Origin: Rhizobium sp. BK418
GTDB taxonomy: Bacteria > Pseudomonadota > Alphaproteobacteria > Rhizobiales > Rhizobiaceae
Direction of reading: 5' to 3'
NCBI RefSeq assembly: GCF_004341105.1
Contig: NZ_SLZK01000006.1
Span: forward strand, 1-64,000
Length of the DNA: 64,000 nucleotides
Both the position numbers and the translations under genes were made by a program. Every line of letters begins with the position of its first letter. The first letter of the stretch is position 1. This document shows, piece after piece, positions 27,102-35,682 of the stretch. The notes under the pieces are model-generated. The model saw only the letters and a list, made by a program, of their open reading frames with translations, was not told the DNA's origin and did not search any database.

Positions 27102-27131
27102 TCTGAAGGGCCGGTTTTCCGGCCGCCTTCA
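27102..27131 (-). terminator. Hairpin terminator downstream of msrA
   Basis: CTGAAGG (27102-27108) plus GCCGG pair with CCGGC plus CCTTCAG (27125-27131), with a TTTT loop at 27114-27117. The stem is long and GC-rich and lies 23 bases beyond the msrA stop on the complement. There is no clear T-run after it, but its position fits the 3' end of msrA. Confidence 0.5.
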
Positions 27132-27153
27132 GAGTCCAGGTTCCGGAGAGTTC

Positions 27154-27864
27154 TCAGCCCTTAGCCTTCAACACCAAAACCGGATCCTTGCTGTAATCGG
27201 TCGGGAAGATTTCTCTCAAATTCTCGATCTTCGGCAGATCGTTGTAAGCGATATAGGGATAGGTCGGGTTCAGCGTCAGGAAATCCTGGTGATACTGCTC
27301 GGCCGGGTAGAAGCCGGTATAGTCGGTGACCTTGGTGACGATCGGCTGTTTGAAGACGTGCGCCTTGTCGAGCTGGGCGATATAGGCTTCGGCGACCTTG
27401 CGCTGCTCGGGATCCGCGATGAAGAGTGCCGAGCGATATTGTGTACCCTCGTCCGGTCCCTGGAAATTGAGCTGCGTCGGATTGTGGGCGACCGAGAAGA
27501 AAATCTGCAGGAGCTTGCCGTAGCTCACCTGTTTCGGATCGAAGGTAACCTGCACAGATTCGGCATGACCGGTCGTGCCCGTGCTGACGGTCTCGTACTG
27601 GGCAGTCGACGCTTCGCCGCCGGCATAACCGGAAACGGCACTCCTGACACCTTTCACATGCTGGAAGATGCCCTGGACACCCCAGAAGCAGCCACCGGCG
27701 AAAACGGCGGTTTCCATGCCGGACTTGCCGGCCTCGTCAACGACCGGCGCCGGTATGACGACGGCATCTTCGGCTGCGCGGCTGGCGATCGTACCAAATC
27801 CGAGCGACAGAGCCGCGGTTGCGACGAGCGCGGCAAAGATCTTTCCTGGCGTGCGAATGGACAT
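27154..27864 (-). CDS. msrA: Peptide-methionine (S)-S-oxide reductase MsrA, exported
   Basis: The motif VFAGGCFWGVQ holds the catalytic Cys; GYAGG, HAESVQVTFDP and EQYHQDFL are further family blocks. The ATG at 27864 has a GGAGG ribosome binding site and starts a signal-like sequence (KIFAALVATAALSLGFGTIA), so the enzyme should act in the periplasm. The open frame extends further upstream but lacks conserved sequence. The mature protein is of normal MsrA length. It reduces methionine sulfoxide in oxidised envelope proteins. It is divergent from the alpha-2-macroglobulin gene, with 200 bases between the starts. Confidence 0.92.
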   Translation of the reverse strand: MSIRTPGKIFAALVATAALSLGFGTIASRAAEDAVVIPAPVVDEAGKSGMETAVFAGGCFWGVQGIFQHVKGVRSAVSGYAGGEASTAQYETVSTGTTGHAESVQVTFDPKQVSYGKLLQIFFSVAHNPTQLNFQGPDEGTQYRSALFIADPEQRKVAEAYIAQLDKAHVFKQPIVTKVTDYTGFYPAEQYHQDFLTLNPTYPYIAYNDLPKIENLREIFPTDYSKDPVLVLKAKG

Positions 27865-28064
27865 GGGACTACCTCCGGAGACAGTGTGGGAAAATCCTTG
27901 CCGATCGGCAAGAAAGCCGCAAATCACAAGCCGTTCACTCACGCCGATGTGACGATTGCACGAAAGCGAATGTGCGGAACTGAGACAGACCGCGAGGTGA
28001 GTTGACAATTTCTCGAGGAGTGAGGAGAGTGCCGCCGGTTCAGAGCCAGCATCCGGGGGGACCA

Positions 28065-31000
28065 ATGTCTGTGCGCTCGTTCTTCGCTTTTTCCGCCATC
28101 GCCGTATCTATGATTTTTTCAGGCCCGCCGGCTTTTGCCGCCGAGGCCAAGCGCGATATCGTGACCGTCAAGGATGCCGATTATTTCGGCTTCGACCTGC
28201 GCACCGAGCAAAACCTCTCGCTCGATCAGTGCAAGGCCGCCTGCATCGGCGACAAGAGCTGCAAGGCCTTCACCTATAATCCCAAGGTGAAGTGGTGCTT
28301 CCTCAAATCCGACTTCAAGACGATGAATGCCTTCCCCGGTGCGATCGCAGGCCGAATCGTCGAAACGACTGCTGCCGCCACGCCGCAAGAGCCGGACATC
28401 GGTGCTGCCCCCCGCCTGTCCTTCCTCTCCAACGATCTCGTCCAGCAGGCGCGCGATTTTCGCAACGACCTGGCACTGACCGACGACCAGCAGGGCCAGG
28501 GCGTCGATAGCCTGACGGCGAGTGCGCGGCTTGATCTGACCGGCGGCAATCTTGCCGATGCGCTGAAGGCCTTCCACGGTGCTCTGTCGATCACCCCTGA
28601 CGACAGCGATCTCTGGGTCGAGACGGCGCGCGCCGCCACCTCGCTCGGCGCGCCTGATAGCGGCATTTTCGGCCAGGCGGTCATCGATGCGCTGAACGGT
28701 TACCAGCTGACGCGCACCACCAATAAGCGGGCCGATGCGCTGGCTGTGCTTGCCAAGGCGCTCGAAAAGAATGCCAATTATCGCGATGCGCTCAATGCCT
28801 ACAAGGCGAGCCTAGCTCTTGTCGGTGCAAAGGACGTGCAAGCGGACTACCTGCAGCTCAAGGAGACACAAGGTTTCCGCATCACCGAACATACCGTCGA
28901 TGCCGATAGCGCCACACCGCGTGCCTGCGTCACCTTCTCGGAGGCGCTCGTCAAGACGGTCGATTACACGCCATTCGTGACGCTGAACGGCGAGGCGCCG
29001 AAAGCACTCGAAGCCAAGGACAAGCAAATCTGCGTCGAAGGCCTCACGCACGGCGAGACCTATAAGATAGGCTTCCGTACCGGCCTGCCCTCCTCGGTCG
29101 ACGAGGTTTTGGAAGCCCCTGTTACGATCGATGTCTATATTAAGGACCGCAGCCAGATGGTCCGCTTTACCGGCGACAGCTTCGTGCTGCCGTCGACGGC
29201 GCGCCGCGGCATCCCGATCGTCACTGTCAATATGGCGTCCGCCAACCTGAAGCTCTACCGCATCGGCGATCGCGGCATCGCGCCCCTCCTGACCGGTTCG
29301 CAGTTCCTGACGCAGCTTGACGGTTACAGCGCCCAAAACATCCAGGACCAGAGTGGCGAACTCGTCTGGCAGGGTTCGATCGAGGTCGCCAACGAGCTCA
29401 ACAAAGACGTCGTCACTAGTTTTCCGGTCGACGAGGCGCTGCCCGAGCGCAAGCCCGGCATCTATGTGATGGTCGCAACCCCGCCGACCGGCCCGGTGCA
29501 GGAGTGGGATTCGCAGGCCACACAATGGTTCCTCGTTTCCGATATCGGTATTTCCACCTATGCCGGCACCGACGGGCTGAACGTCTTTGCCCGGTCGCTC
29601 GCTTCCGCCAAGCCCATGGCGGGCGTCGAGCTGCAGCTCCTCGCAAAGAACAATGAAGTCCTTGGCACGGCAACAACCGATCAGAACGGCCGCGCCACGT
29701 TTACGGCCGGGCTGATCCGCGGCACGGCAGCACTCACCCCCGCCGTCATCACCGCCAAGAACGGCACGTCGGATTATGTCTTCCTCGACATGACGCGCGC
29801 CGGTTTCGATCTTTCCGACCGCGGCGTCACCGGCCGCGCCGCGCCCGGTGCCATCGATGTCCTGCCCTGGACCGAGCGCGGCATCTACCGCGCCGGCGAG
29901 ACCGTGCATGCCGCCGCCCTTGCCCGCGATACCGATGGCAAGGCGATCGAGAACCTGCCGCTCACCTTCATCTTCTCGCGCCCTGATGGCGTCGAAGACC
30001 GGCGGATCGTCAGCCAGACGAGCAATCTCGGCGGCTATCAGGTGGAGCTGCAGACGCAGGAAGCCGCCATGCGCGGCACCTGGACGATGAACGTCTATAC
30101 CGATCCGAAAGGCTCGCCGATCGCCACCAAGACTTTCCTCATCGACGATTTCGTGCCCGATCGCACCGACATGGAGATCAAGACCGATTCCAAGGAAATC
30201 GGCACGGATACGGCCGCCACGATCACCATCTCGGGCAAGTATCTTTATGGCGCGCCGGCGGCCGGTCTCACCATAGAAGGTGATGTCGTCGTCAAGCCGA
30301 CGCGGACCAACGCATCCTACCCCGGCTATCAGTTTGGCCTTGCCGACGAGGAGGCGAGCGAGGATTCGCGCCAGCCAATCGACGGATTGCCGGAGCTCGA
30401 CGAGAACGGCGAGGCTTCGACCGATCTGACGATCGGCGAACTGCCGGCAACGACCCAGCTTTTGAATGCGACCGTCTATCTGCGCATGCAGGAGCCGGGC
30501 GGGCGCGCCATCGAACGCTCGCTGGAGATTCCGGTCAAGACGGATGAGGCCGCGATCGGCATCAAGCTGGAATTCGATGGCGATCTGCCGGAGAATGCGC
30601 TCGCGAATTTCACGGTCATCGGTCTCGACACCCAGGGTCGAAAGCAGGAGATGAAGGGCCTGCGCTGGAAGTTCTACAAGCTGCGCCGTGACTATCAGTG
30701 GTATCGCGAGGGAACGGCCTGGAAATACGAGCCGACCTATACGCCCGTAGAGGTCGCTTCCGGCTCGGTGGATGCGACGGCTGCCAATGGCGGCAAGATC
30801 CAGGCACCGGTCGAGTGGGGCCGCTACAGGCTCGAGGTGGAAAGTCCTGATGCCGATGGCCCGACCTCCAGCGTCGAATTTGATGCCGGCTGGTTCGTCG
30901 CCTCGACTTCGACCGAGACACCCGATGGTCTCGAAATCGCGCTCGACAAGGACAGCTATAAGGTCGGCGAGACGGCCAAGCTCAAGGTCACGTCTCGCTA

Positions 31001-33545
31001 TGGCGGCGAGCTGATGATCACGGCAGGCACGGAAAACCTGATTGCCGTGCAAAACGCCACGATGGGCGAGACCGGCGGCGAAGTGAATATTCCCATCACC
31101 GCCGACTGGGGTGCTGGCGCTTATGTGACTGCCACCCTCTTCCGCCCGGGCGATTCACTTGACACACATATGCCGGCGCGCTCGATCGGCATCAAATGGC
31201 TGAAGGTCGATCCGGCCGAGCGGGCGCTGCAGGTCAAGATCGATACGCCGGAAAAGATGCTCCCGCGCGGCCCCCTCGATATCGGCGTGCAGGTGGCCGG
31301 AGCCGGTGTGAATGAGGAGGCCTATGTCACGGTTGCCGCCGTCGATGTCGGCATTCTCAACTTAACGCGCTACGAACCGCCGAACCCGGAGGACTGGTAT
31401 TTCGGCCAGCGCCAGCTCGGTCTTGAAATCCGTGACCTTTACGGCCGGCTGATCGACGGGTCGCTGGGGGCGACCGGCAAGCTGCGCACCGGCGGTGACG
31501 GCGGCGCAATCGCGCTGCAGGCAAGTCCGCCAACACAAAAACTCGTCGCCTTCTTCTCCGGTCCGGTCAGGCTCGATGCCGAAGGGAAGGCAAAGGTCAG
31601 CTTCGATGTCCCACAGTTCAACGGTACGGCTCGCGTGATGGCGCTCGCCTGGACGAAGACCGGCGTCGGTCACAGCGCCAGGGACGTCATTATCCGCGAT
31701 CCTGTCGTCGTCACCGCGAGCCTGCCGAAATTCCTAGCCCCTGGGGACAAAGCCAATCTCAGGCTCGACATCGCCAATACCGATGCACCGGCAGGCGACT
31801 ACAAGCTGACGCTGAAGGGCAACAGCGCGCTTACCATCGATGGGCCTGCCGAACAGACGCTGAAGCTTGAAGCCGGCGCCAAATCCGACCTGACGCTGAC
31901 GCTCGTCGGCGGCGAGCCGGGCGATGGCAGCGTGGCGATCAACCTGTCCAATGCTTCCGGCCTGTCGCTGGATCAGGTGGTAGATGTGCCGGTTCGGCCG
32001 TCGTCGCTGCCGGTGACCGAACGCCGCGTCATTGCGCTCGCACCGGGCAAGAGCCTGACCGTCGACAAGAACCTGCTTGCCGACAGCGTGCTTCCCGGGG
32101 CTTCGATTGCCGTCAACGTCACACGCTCCGCCGCCTTTGATATTCCGGCTCTGCTGATGACGCTTGATCGCTACCCCTTCGGTTGCGCCGAGCAGACGAC
32201 GAGCCGTGCGCTGCCACTGCTCTACCTTGCCGAAGTCGCCAAGCAGGCCGGCATGGATGAGACCGATGACGATGTCCACAAGCGCGTGCAGGATGCGATC
32301 TATCGCGTCCTGTCCTACCAGGCCTATGCTGGAAGCTTCGGTCTTTGGGGGCCGGATTCCGGCGATCTCTGGCTCGATTCTTACGTCACCGACTTCCTGA
32401 CGCGGGCGCGCGAGCAGAAATATGACGTGCCGGACCGTGCGCTGGTGCAGGCGCTGGAAAACCTCCAGAATTCGCTCTCCTACACGACGGACGTGAAGGG
32501 CAAGGGCGATGAGATCGCCTATGCCCTCTACGTGCTTGCCCGCAACAAGAAGGCTGCCGTCAGCGACCTGCGCTATTATGCCGATACGATGATCAACGAC
32601 TTTCCGACGCCGCTCGCCAAGGCCCATATCGCCGCGGCACTGGCGCTCTATGGTGACGCGATCCGTTCGAAGAACATCTTCGTGGATGCCCTGCAGATGT
32701 CGAAACAGGCGATGGTTACCCGCGTCAACTTCTCGCGCACCGACTATGGCTCGGTGTTGCGCGATGGCGCGGCGATTCTGGCGCTTGCCGCCGAAAGCCG
32801 GCCTGTTCCGCCTGTCATTCCAGACCTGGCCAAGGCGGTGGCACGCGAATGGAACCGCAGCAAATATACGAGCACCCAGGAACAGGCCTGGATGCTGCTG
32901 GCGGCGCGTGCACTGCAGAGTGGTGACGACGACCTAAAGATCAACGTCAACGGCGCTCAGCGGACCGGTGCCTATATGGCGAAGATGACCGGCGACGCTC
33001 TGATCGACCATCCGCTGACGCTGACGAGCGCCACGAGCGACACGGTCTCCGCCGTCGTCACCACGGTCGCCGCTCCCGTCAAGCCGCTGCCGGCTGGCGG
33101 CAACGGCTTTGCCATCGAGCGGACTTACTACACGCTCGACGGCGAGGAGGCGAATGTCAGCGAAGCGCAGCAAAATGAACGTTATGTCGTCGTGCTGCAT
33201 GTGACCGAGCAGAATGACTGGGCGTCACGCATCGTCATCACCGACCTGCTACCCGCAGGCTTCGAGATCGACAATCCGAGCCTGGTCGACAGCGCCCAGA
33301 TGACGAATTTCGACTGGATCGGCGAAATGTCGGCGGCCCATACCGAATTCCGCTACGACCGCTTCGTCGCCGCCTTCAATCGCGATGAAAATTCGGCGCG
33401 TGATTTTAACGTCGCCTATGTGGTGCGTGCCGTCACTCCCGGCGTCTACGATCATCCGGCAGCGACGGTCGAAGACATGTATCGTCCCGACCTCTCCGCC
33501 CGGACAGCAACCGGCAAGATGGAGGTCGTTGCGGCTCAACAATGA
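28065..33545 (+). CDS. Bacterial alpha-2-macroglobulin (YfaS/YfhM-like) with PAN domain
   Basis: The ATG at 28065, preceded by a GGGGGGACC ribosome binding site, gives 1826 residues with a signal peptide (SFFAFSAIAVSMIFSGPPAFA). Residues about 30-95 form a PAN/apple-like domain with paired Cys (DQCKAACIGDKSCKAFTYN). Macroglobulin beta domains follow. The thioester motif CAEQ begins at Cys1374 (FGCAEQTTS), so covalent protease trapping should be possible. Such proteins sit in the periplasm and are thought to protect the envelope against proteases when the wall is breached. The next gene, pbpC, overlaps by an ATGA junction, the classic pairing. No lipobox Cys is seen at the signal cleavage site. 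Confidence 0.92.
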   Translation: MSVRSFFAFSAIAVSMIFSGPPAFAAEAKRDIVTVKDADYFGFDLRTEQNLSLDQCKAACIGDKSCKAFTYNPKVKWCFLKSDFKTMNAFPGAIAGRIVETTAAATPQEPDIGAAPRLSFLSNDLVQQARDFRNDLALTDDQQGQGVDSLTASARLDLTGGNLADALKAFHGALSITPDDSDLWVETARAATSLGAPDSGIFGQAVIDALNGYQLTRTTNKRADALAVLAKALEKNANYRDALNAYKASLALVGAKDVQADYLQLKETQGFRITEHTVDADSATPRACVTFSEALVKTVDYTPFVTLNGEAPKALEAKDKQICVEGLTHGETYKIGFRTGLPSSVDEVLEAPVTIDVYIKDRSQMVRFTGDSFVLPSTARRGIPIVTVNMASANLKLYRIGDRGIAPLLTGSQFLTQLDGYSAQNIQDQSGELVWQGSIEVANELNKDVVTSFPVDEALPERKPGIYVMVATPPTGPVQEWDSQATQWFLVSDIGISTYAGTDGLNVFARSLASAKPMAGVELQLLAKNNEVLGTATTDQNGRATFTAGLIRGTAALTPAVITAKNGTSDYVFLDMTRAGFDLSDRGVTGRAAPGAIDVLPWTERGIYRAGETVHAAALARDTDGKAIENLPLTFIFSRPDGVEDRRIVSQTSNLGGYQVELQTQEAAMRGTWTMNVYTDPKGSPIATKTFLIDDFVPDRTDMEIKTDSKEIGTDTAATITISGKYLYGAPAAGLTIEGDVVVKPTRTNASYPGYQFGLADEEASEDSRQPIDGLPELDENGEASTDLTIGELPATTQLLNATVYLRMQEPGGRAIERSLEIPVKTDEAAIGIKLEFDGDLPENALANFTVIGLDTQGRKQEMKGLRWKFYKLRRDYQWYREGTAWKYEPTYTPVEVASGSVDATAANGGKIQAPVEWGRYRLEVESPDADGPTSSVEFDAGWFVASTSTETPDGLEIALDKDSYKVGETAKLKVTSRYGGELMITAGTENLIAVQNATMGETGGEVNIPITADWGAGAYVTATLFRPGDSLDTHMPARSIGIKWLKVDPAERALQVKIDTPEKMLPRGPLDIGVQVAGAGVNEEAYVTVAAVDVGILNLTRYEPPNPEDWYFGQRQLGLEIRDLYGRLIDGSLGATGKLRTGGDGGAIALQASPPTQKLVAFFSGPVRLDAEGKAKVSFDVPQFNGTARVMALAWTKTGVGHSARDVIIRDPVVVTASLPKFLAPGDKANLRLDIANTDAPAGDYKLTLKGNSALTIDGPAEQTLKLEAGAKSDLTLTLVGGEPGDGSVAINLSNASGLSLDQVVDVPVRPSSLPVTERRVIALAPGKSLTVDKNLLADSVLPGASIAVNVTRSAAFDIPALLMTLDRYPFGCAEQTTSRALPLLYLAEVAKQAGMDETDDDVHKRVQDAIYRVLSYQAYAGSFGLWGPDSGDLWLDSYVTDFLTRAREQKYDVPDRALVQALENLQNSLSYTTDVKGKGDEIAYALYVLARNKKAAVSDLRYYADTMINDFPTPLAKAHIAAALALYGDAIRSKNIFVDALQMSKQAMVTRVNFSRTDYGSVLRDGAAILALAAESRPVPPVIPDLAKAVAREWNRSKYTSTQEQAWMLLAARALQSGDDDLKINVNGAQRTGAYMAKMTGDALIDHPLTLTSATSDTVSAVVTTVAAPVKPLPAGGNGFAIERTYYTLDGEEANVSEAQQNERYVVVLHVTEQNDWASRIVITDLLPAGFEIDNPSLVDSAQMTNFDWIGEMSAAHTEFRYDRFVAAFNRDENSARDFNVAYVVRAVTPGVYDHPAATVEDMYRPDLSARTATGKMEVVAAQQ

Positions 33546-35623
33546 GGCGGTGGCAGAAGTTCGCGATCGGGGCTGCGGCCGGCATCGTCCTTGCCGGCGC
33601 TGGCCTGCTTGCGCTCGATGCCGCCGACCGGGCATTTCCGCCGCCGCTTCAGCACGCAGAATCCGTTTCGCCCGAAGTGCTCGATGCAGACGGGCAATTA
33701 CTGCGCGCCTTTGCAACGCCTGAAGGGCGCTGGCGGCTGAAGACCGGCGTTTCCGATGTCGACCCGCAATTCATTCGCATGCTGGTCGCCTATGAGGATC
33801 AGCGTTTTTATGATCATCACGGCATCGATGTTTGGGCCCTCGGGCGCGCGGCACTGCAATTCTTGACCAACGGCCGAATCGTTTCCGGCGCCTCCACGCT
33901 GTCCATGCAGGTGGCAAGGCTGATCGAGCCGCGCGAGAGCCGGTCCTTTTCGGCGAAGCTCCTGCAAATCGCCCGCGCCATGCAGATCGAGCGACGGCTC
34001 TCGAAAGAGGAGGTCCTCGATCTTTATCTCACCCATGCACCCTATGGCGGTAATCTCGAGGGGGTGCGGGCCGCAAGCCTTGCCTATTTCGGCAAGGAGC
34101 CGAAGCGGCTGACGGTGGCCGAAGCCGCCCTCCTGGTCGCGTTGCCGCAATTGCCCGAAAAGCGCCGGCCGGACCGGAATGTGAAAGCCGCCGAAGCGGC
34201 GCGCAAGCGCGTGCTCGACCGTATCGCGGTGGCCGAGGTCGTCGGCGATGGGGAGGCCGAACGCGCCGAGGGTGTCGCCATTCCCGCCCGCCGTCTGCAG
34301 CTTCCGGCCCTTGCCGCCCATGTTGCGGAAGCTGCACTGCGCAAGGACCCGAAGGCCATCCGGCACCAGACGACGCTGAAGAGGCAGGTCCAGACCGGCC
34401 TTGAGTCGGTCGCGCGAGCCGCAACGATGAAGCTCGGGCCGAAGCTTTCGCTCGCTATGGTGATGGCGGACGCTCAGACCGGCGAGATCGTCGGCGAAGT
34501 CGGATCGGCCGATTATTTCGATGCCAGCCGCTCCGGCTGGATCGACATGACCCGCATGAGTCGATCGCCCGGCTCTACCTTGAAACCCTTTATCTATGGG
34601 CTGGCCTTCGAGCAGGGGCTTGTCAGCCAGGAAACGATCATCGAGGACCGACCGGCCGACTTCTTCGGCTATCGGCCGCGCAATTTCGATATGAGCTACC
34701 AGGGCGATGTCACCGTGCGCGAGGCCTTACAGCTTTCCCTCAACGTGCCGGCCGTCAAATTGCTAGACGCGGTTGGCCCCTCACGGCTCATGGTTCGTTT
34801 CCGTCGCGCCGATGTTCGACCCACCTTGCCTGCAAATGAGACACCGGGCCTGGCGATCGGGCTTGGCGGCGTCGGTATTACCCTGAAGGATCTCGTTCAG
34901 CTCTATACCGCACTTGCCAATCGCGGGCAGCCAGTCCGGATTGGCGATGGTGTCACGGGTGAGCCGGGCAAGATCGATGGCGAACCTCTGCTTGAGCCGG
35001 TCGCGGTCTGGAATGTCGCCGACATCCTCTCGGGCGTCATACCGCCAGCCGGCGCCCCTCAGCGCGGCATCGCCTACAAGACCGGCACCAGTTACGGCTA
35101 TCGTGACGCCTGGTCGGTCGGTTATGACGGACGTTATGTGCTTGGTGTGTGGATTGGACGGCCTGACAATAGCGCCGTACCAGGATTGACTGGCTATGTG
35201 ACGGCTGCCCCAATCCTTTTCGAGGCCTTGGCAAAATCCGGCATTGCCACGACACCCCTGCCCCGTCCGCCGGCGGGCGCTGTGCGCATTGCCCAGACGG
35301 AACTGCCGATCAGCCAGCGGCGTTTTGCGCTAACTGCCAGCGGGTTGCTTGCCACTTCCGGCCGAGAGGCGGCACCGCAGATCGTCTATCCGCCCGAGGG
35401 CGCTCATGTCGATCTCGGTGCCAAAGAGGGCGATCTTTCGCCGCTGATGCTGAAGCTACAGGGCGGCCGCGCCCCCTTCCGCTGGCTTGCCAATGGCAAG
35501 CCATTGCCCGACCTTTCACGCCGACGCACGCAAACCTGGATGCCCGACGGTGGCGGGTATTCCAAGCTGACGGTGATCGATTCGATGGGGCGTGCTGCAA
35601 GCGTGGGCGTCTTCATCGACTGA
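33542..35623 (+). CDS. pbpC: Penicillin-binding protein 1C
   Basis: A 693-residue bifunctional wall synthase with an N-terminal membrane anchor (FAIGAAAGIVLAGAGLLAL). The GT51 glycosyltransferase motifs are AYEDQRFYDHHGID and GASTLSMQVARL. The transpeptidase motifs are SPGSTLKPF (SxxK), SLN in LQLSLNVPA, and YKTGTSYG (KTG). The C-terminal 90 residues match the BiPBP_C domain. It should help repair peptidoglycan together with the macroglobulin encoded by the overlapping upstream gene. Confidence 0.93.
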   Translation: MRRWQKFAIGAAAGIVLAGAGLLALDAADRAFPPPLQHAESVSPEVLDADGQLLRAFATPEGRWRLKTGVSDVDPQFIRMLVAYEDQRFYDHHGIDVWALGRAALQFLTNGRIVSGASTLSMQVARLIEPRESRSFSAKLLQIARAMQIERRLSKEEVLDLYLTHAPYGGNLEGVRAASLAYFGKEPKRLTVAEAALLVALPQLPEKRRPDRNVKAAEAARKRVLDRIAVAEVVGDGEAERAEGVAIPARRLQLPALAAHVAEAALRKDPKAIRHQTTLKRQVQTGLESVARAATMKLGPKLSLAMVMADAQTGEIVGEVGSADYFDASRSGWIDMTRMSRSPGSTLKPFIYGLAFEQGLVSQETIIEDRPADFFGYRPRNFDMSYQGDVTVREALQLSLNVPAVKLLDAVGPSRLMVRFRRADVRPTLPANETPGLAIGLGGVGITLKDLVQLYTALANRGQPVRIGDGVTGEPGKIDGEPLLEPVAVWNVADILSGVIPPAGAPQRGIAYKTGTSYGYRDAWSVGYDGRYVLGVWIGRPDNSAVPGLTGYVTAAPILFEALAKSGIATTPLPRPPAGAVRIAQTELPISQRRFALTASGLLATSGREAAPQIVYPPEGAHVDLGAKEGDLSPLMLKLQGGRAPFRWLANGKPLPDLSRRRTQTWMPDGGGYSKLTVIDSMGRAASVGVFID

Positions 35624-35644
35624 AGGAACAAAAGTCTTTTGCAA

Positions 35645-35670
35645 CCGTTTGAAGGTGACCCTCCAAACGG
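35645..35670 (+). promoter_or_regulatory. Hairpin just upstream of treY
   Basis: CCGTTTG (35645-35651) pairs with CAAACGG (35664-35670), with an inner AGG/CCT stem and a TGAC loop. The hairpin ends 12 bases before the treY ATG, which lacks a clear Shine-Dalgarno sequence. It could be a weak terminator after pbpC or limit treY translation. Confidence 0.3.
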
Positions 35671-35682
35671 CAAAACGACCCG

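Noticed and set aside
28812..31052. 746-codon leftward open frame inside the macroglobulin gene
   Set aside because: Its sequence is rich in Arg, Gly, Asp and Ile without domains, typical of an antisense shadow of GC-rich coding DNA.
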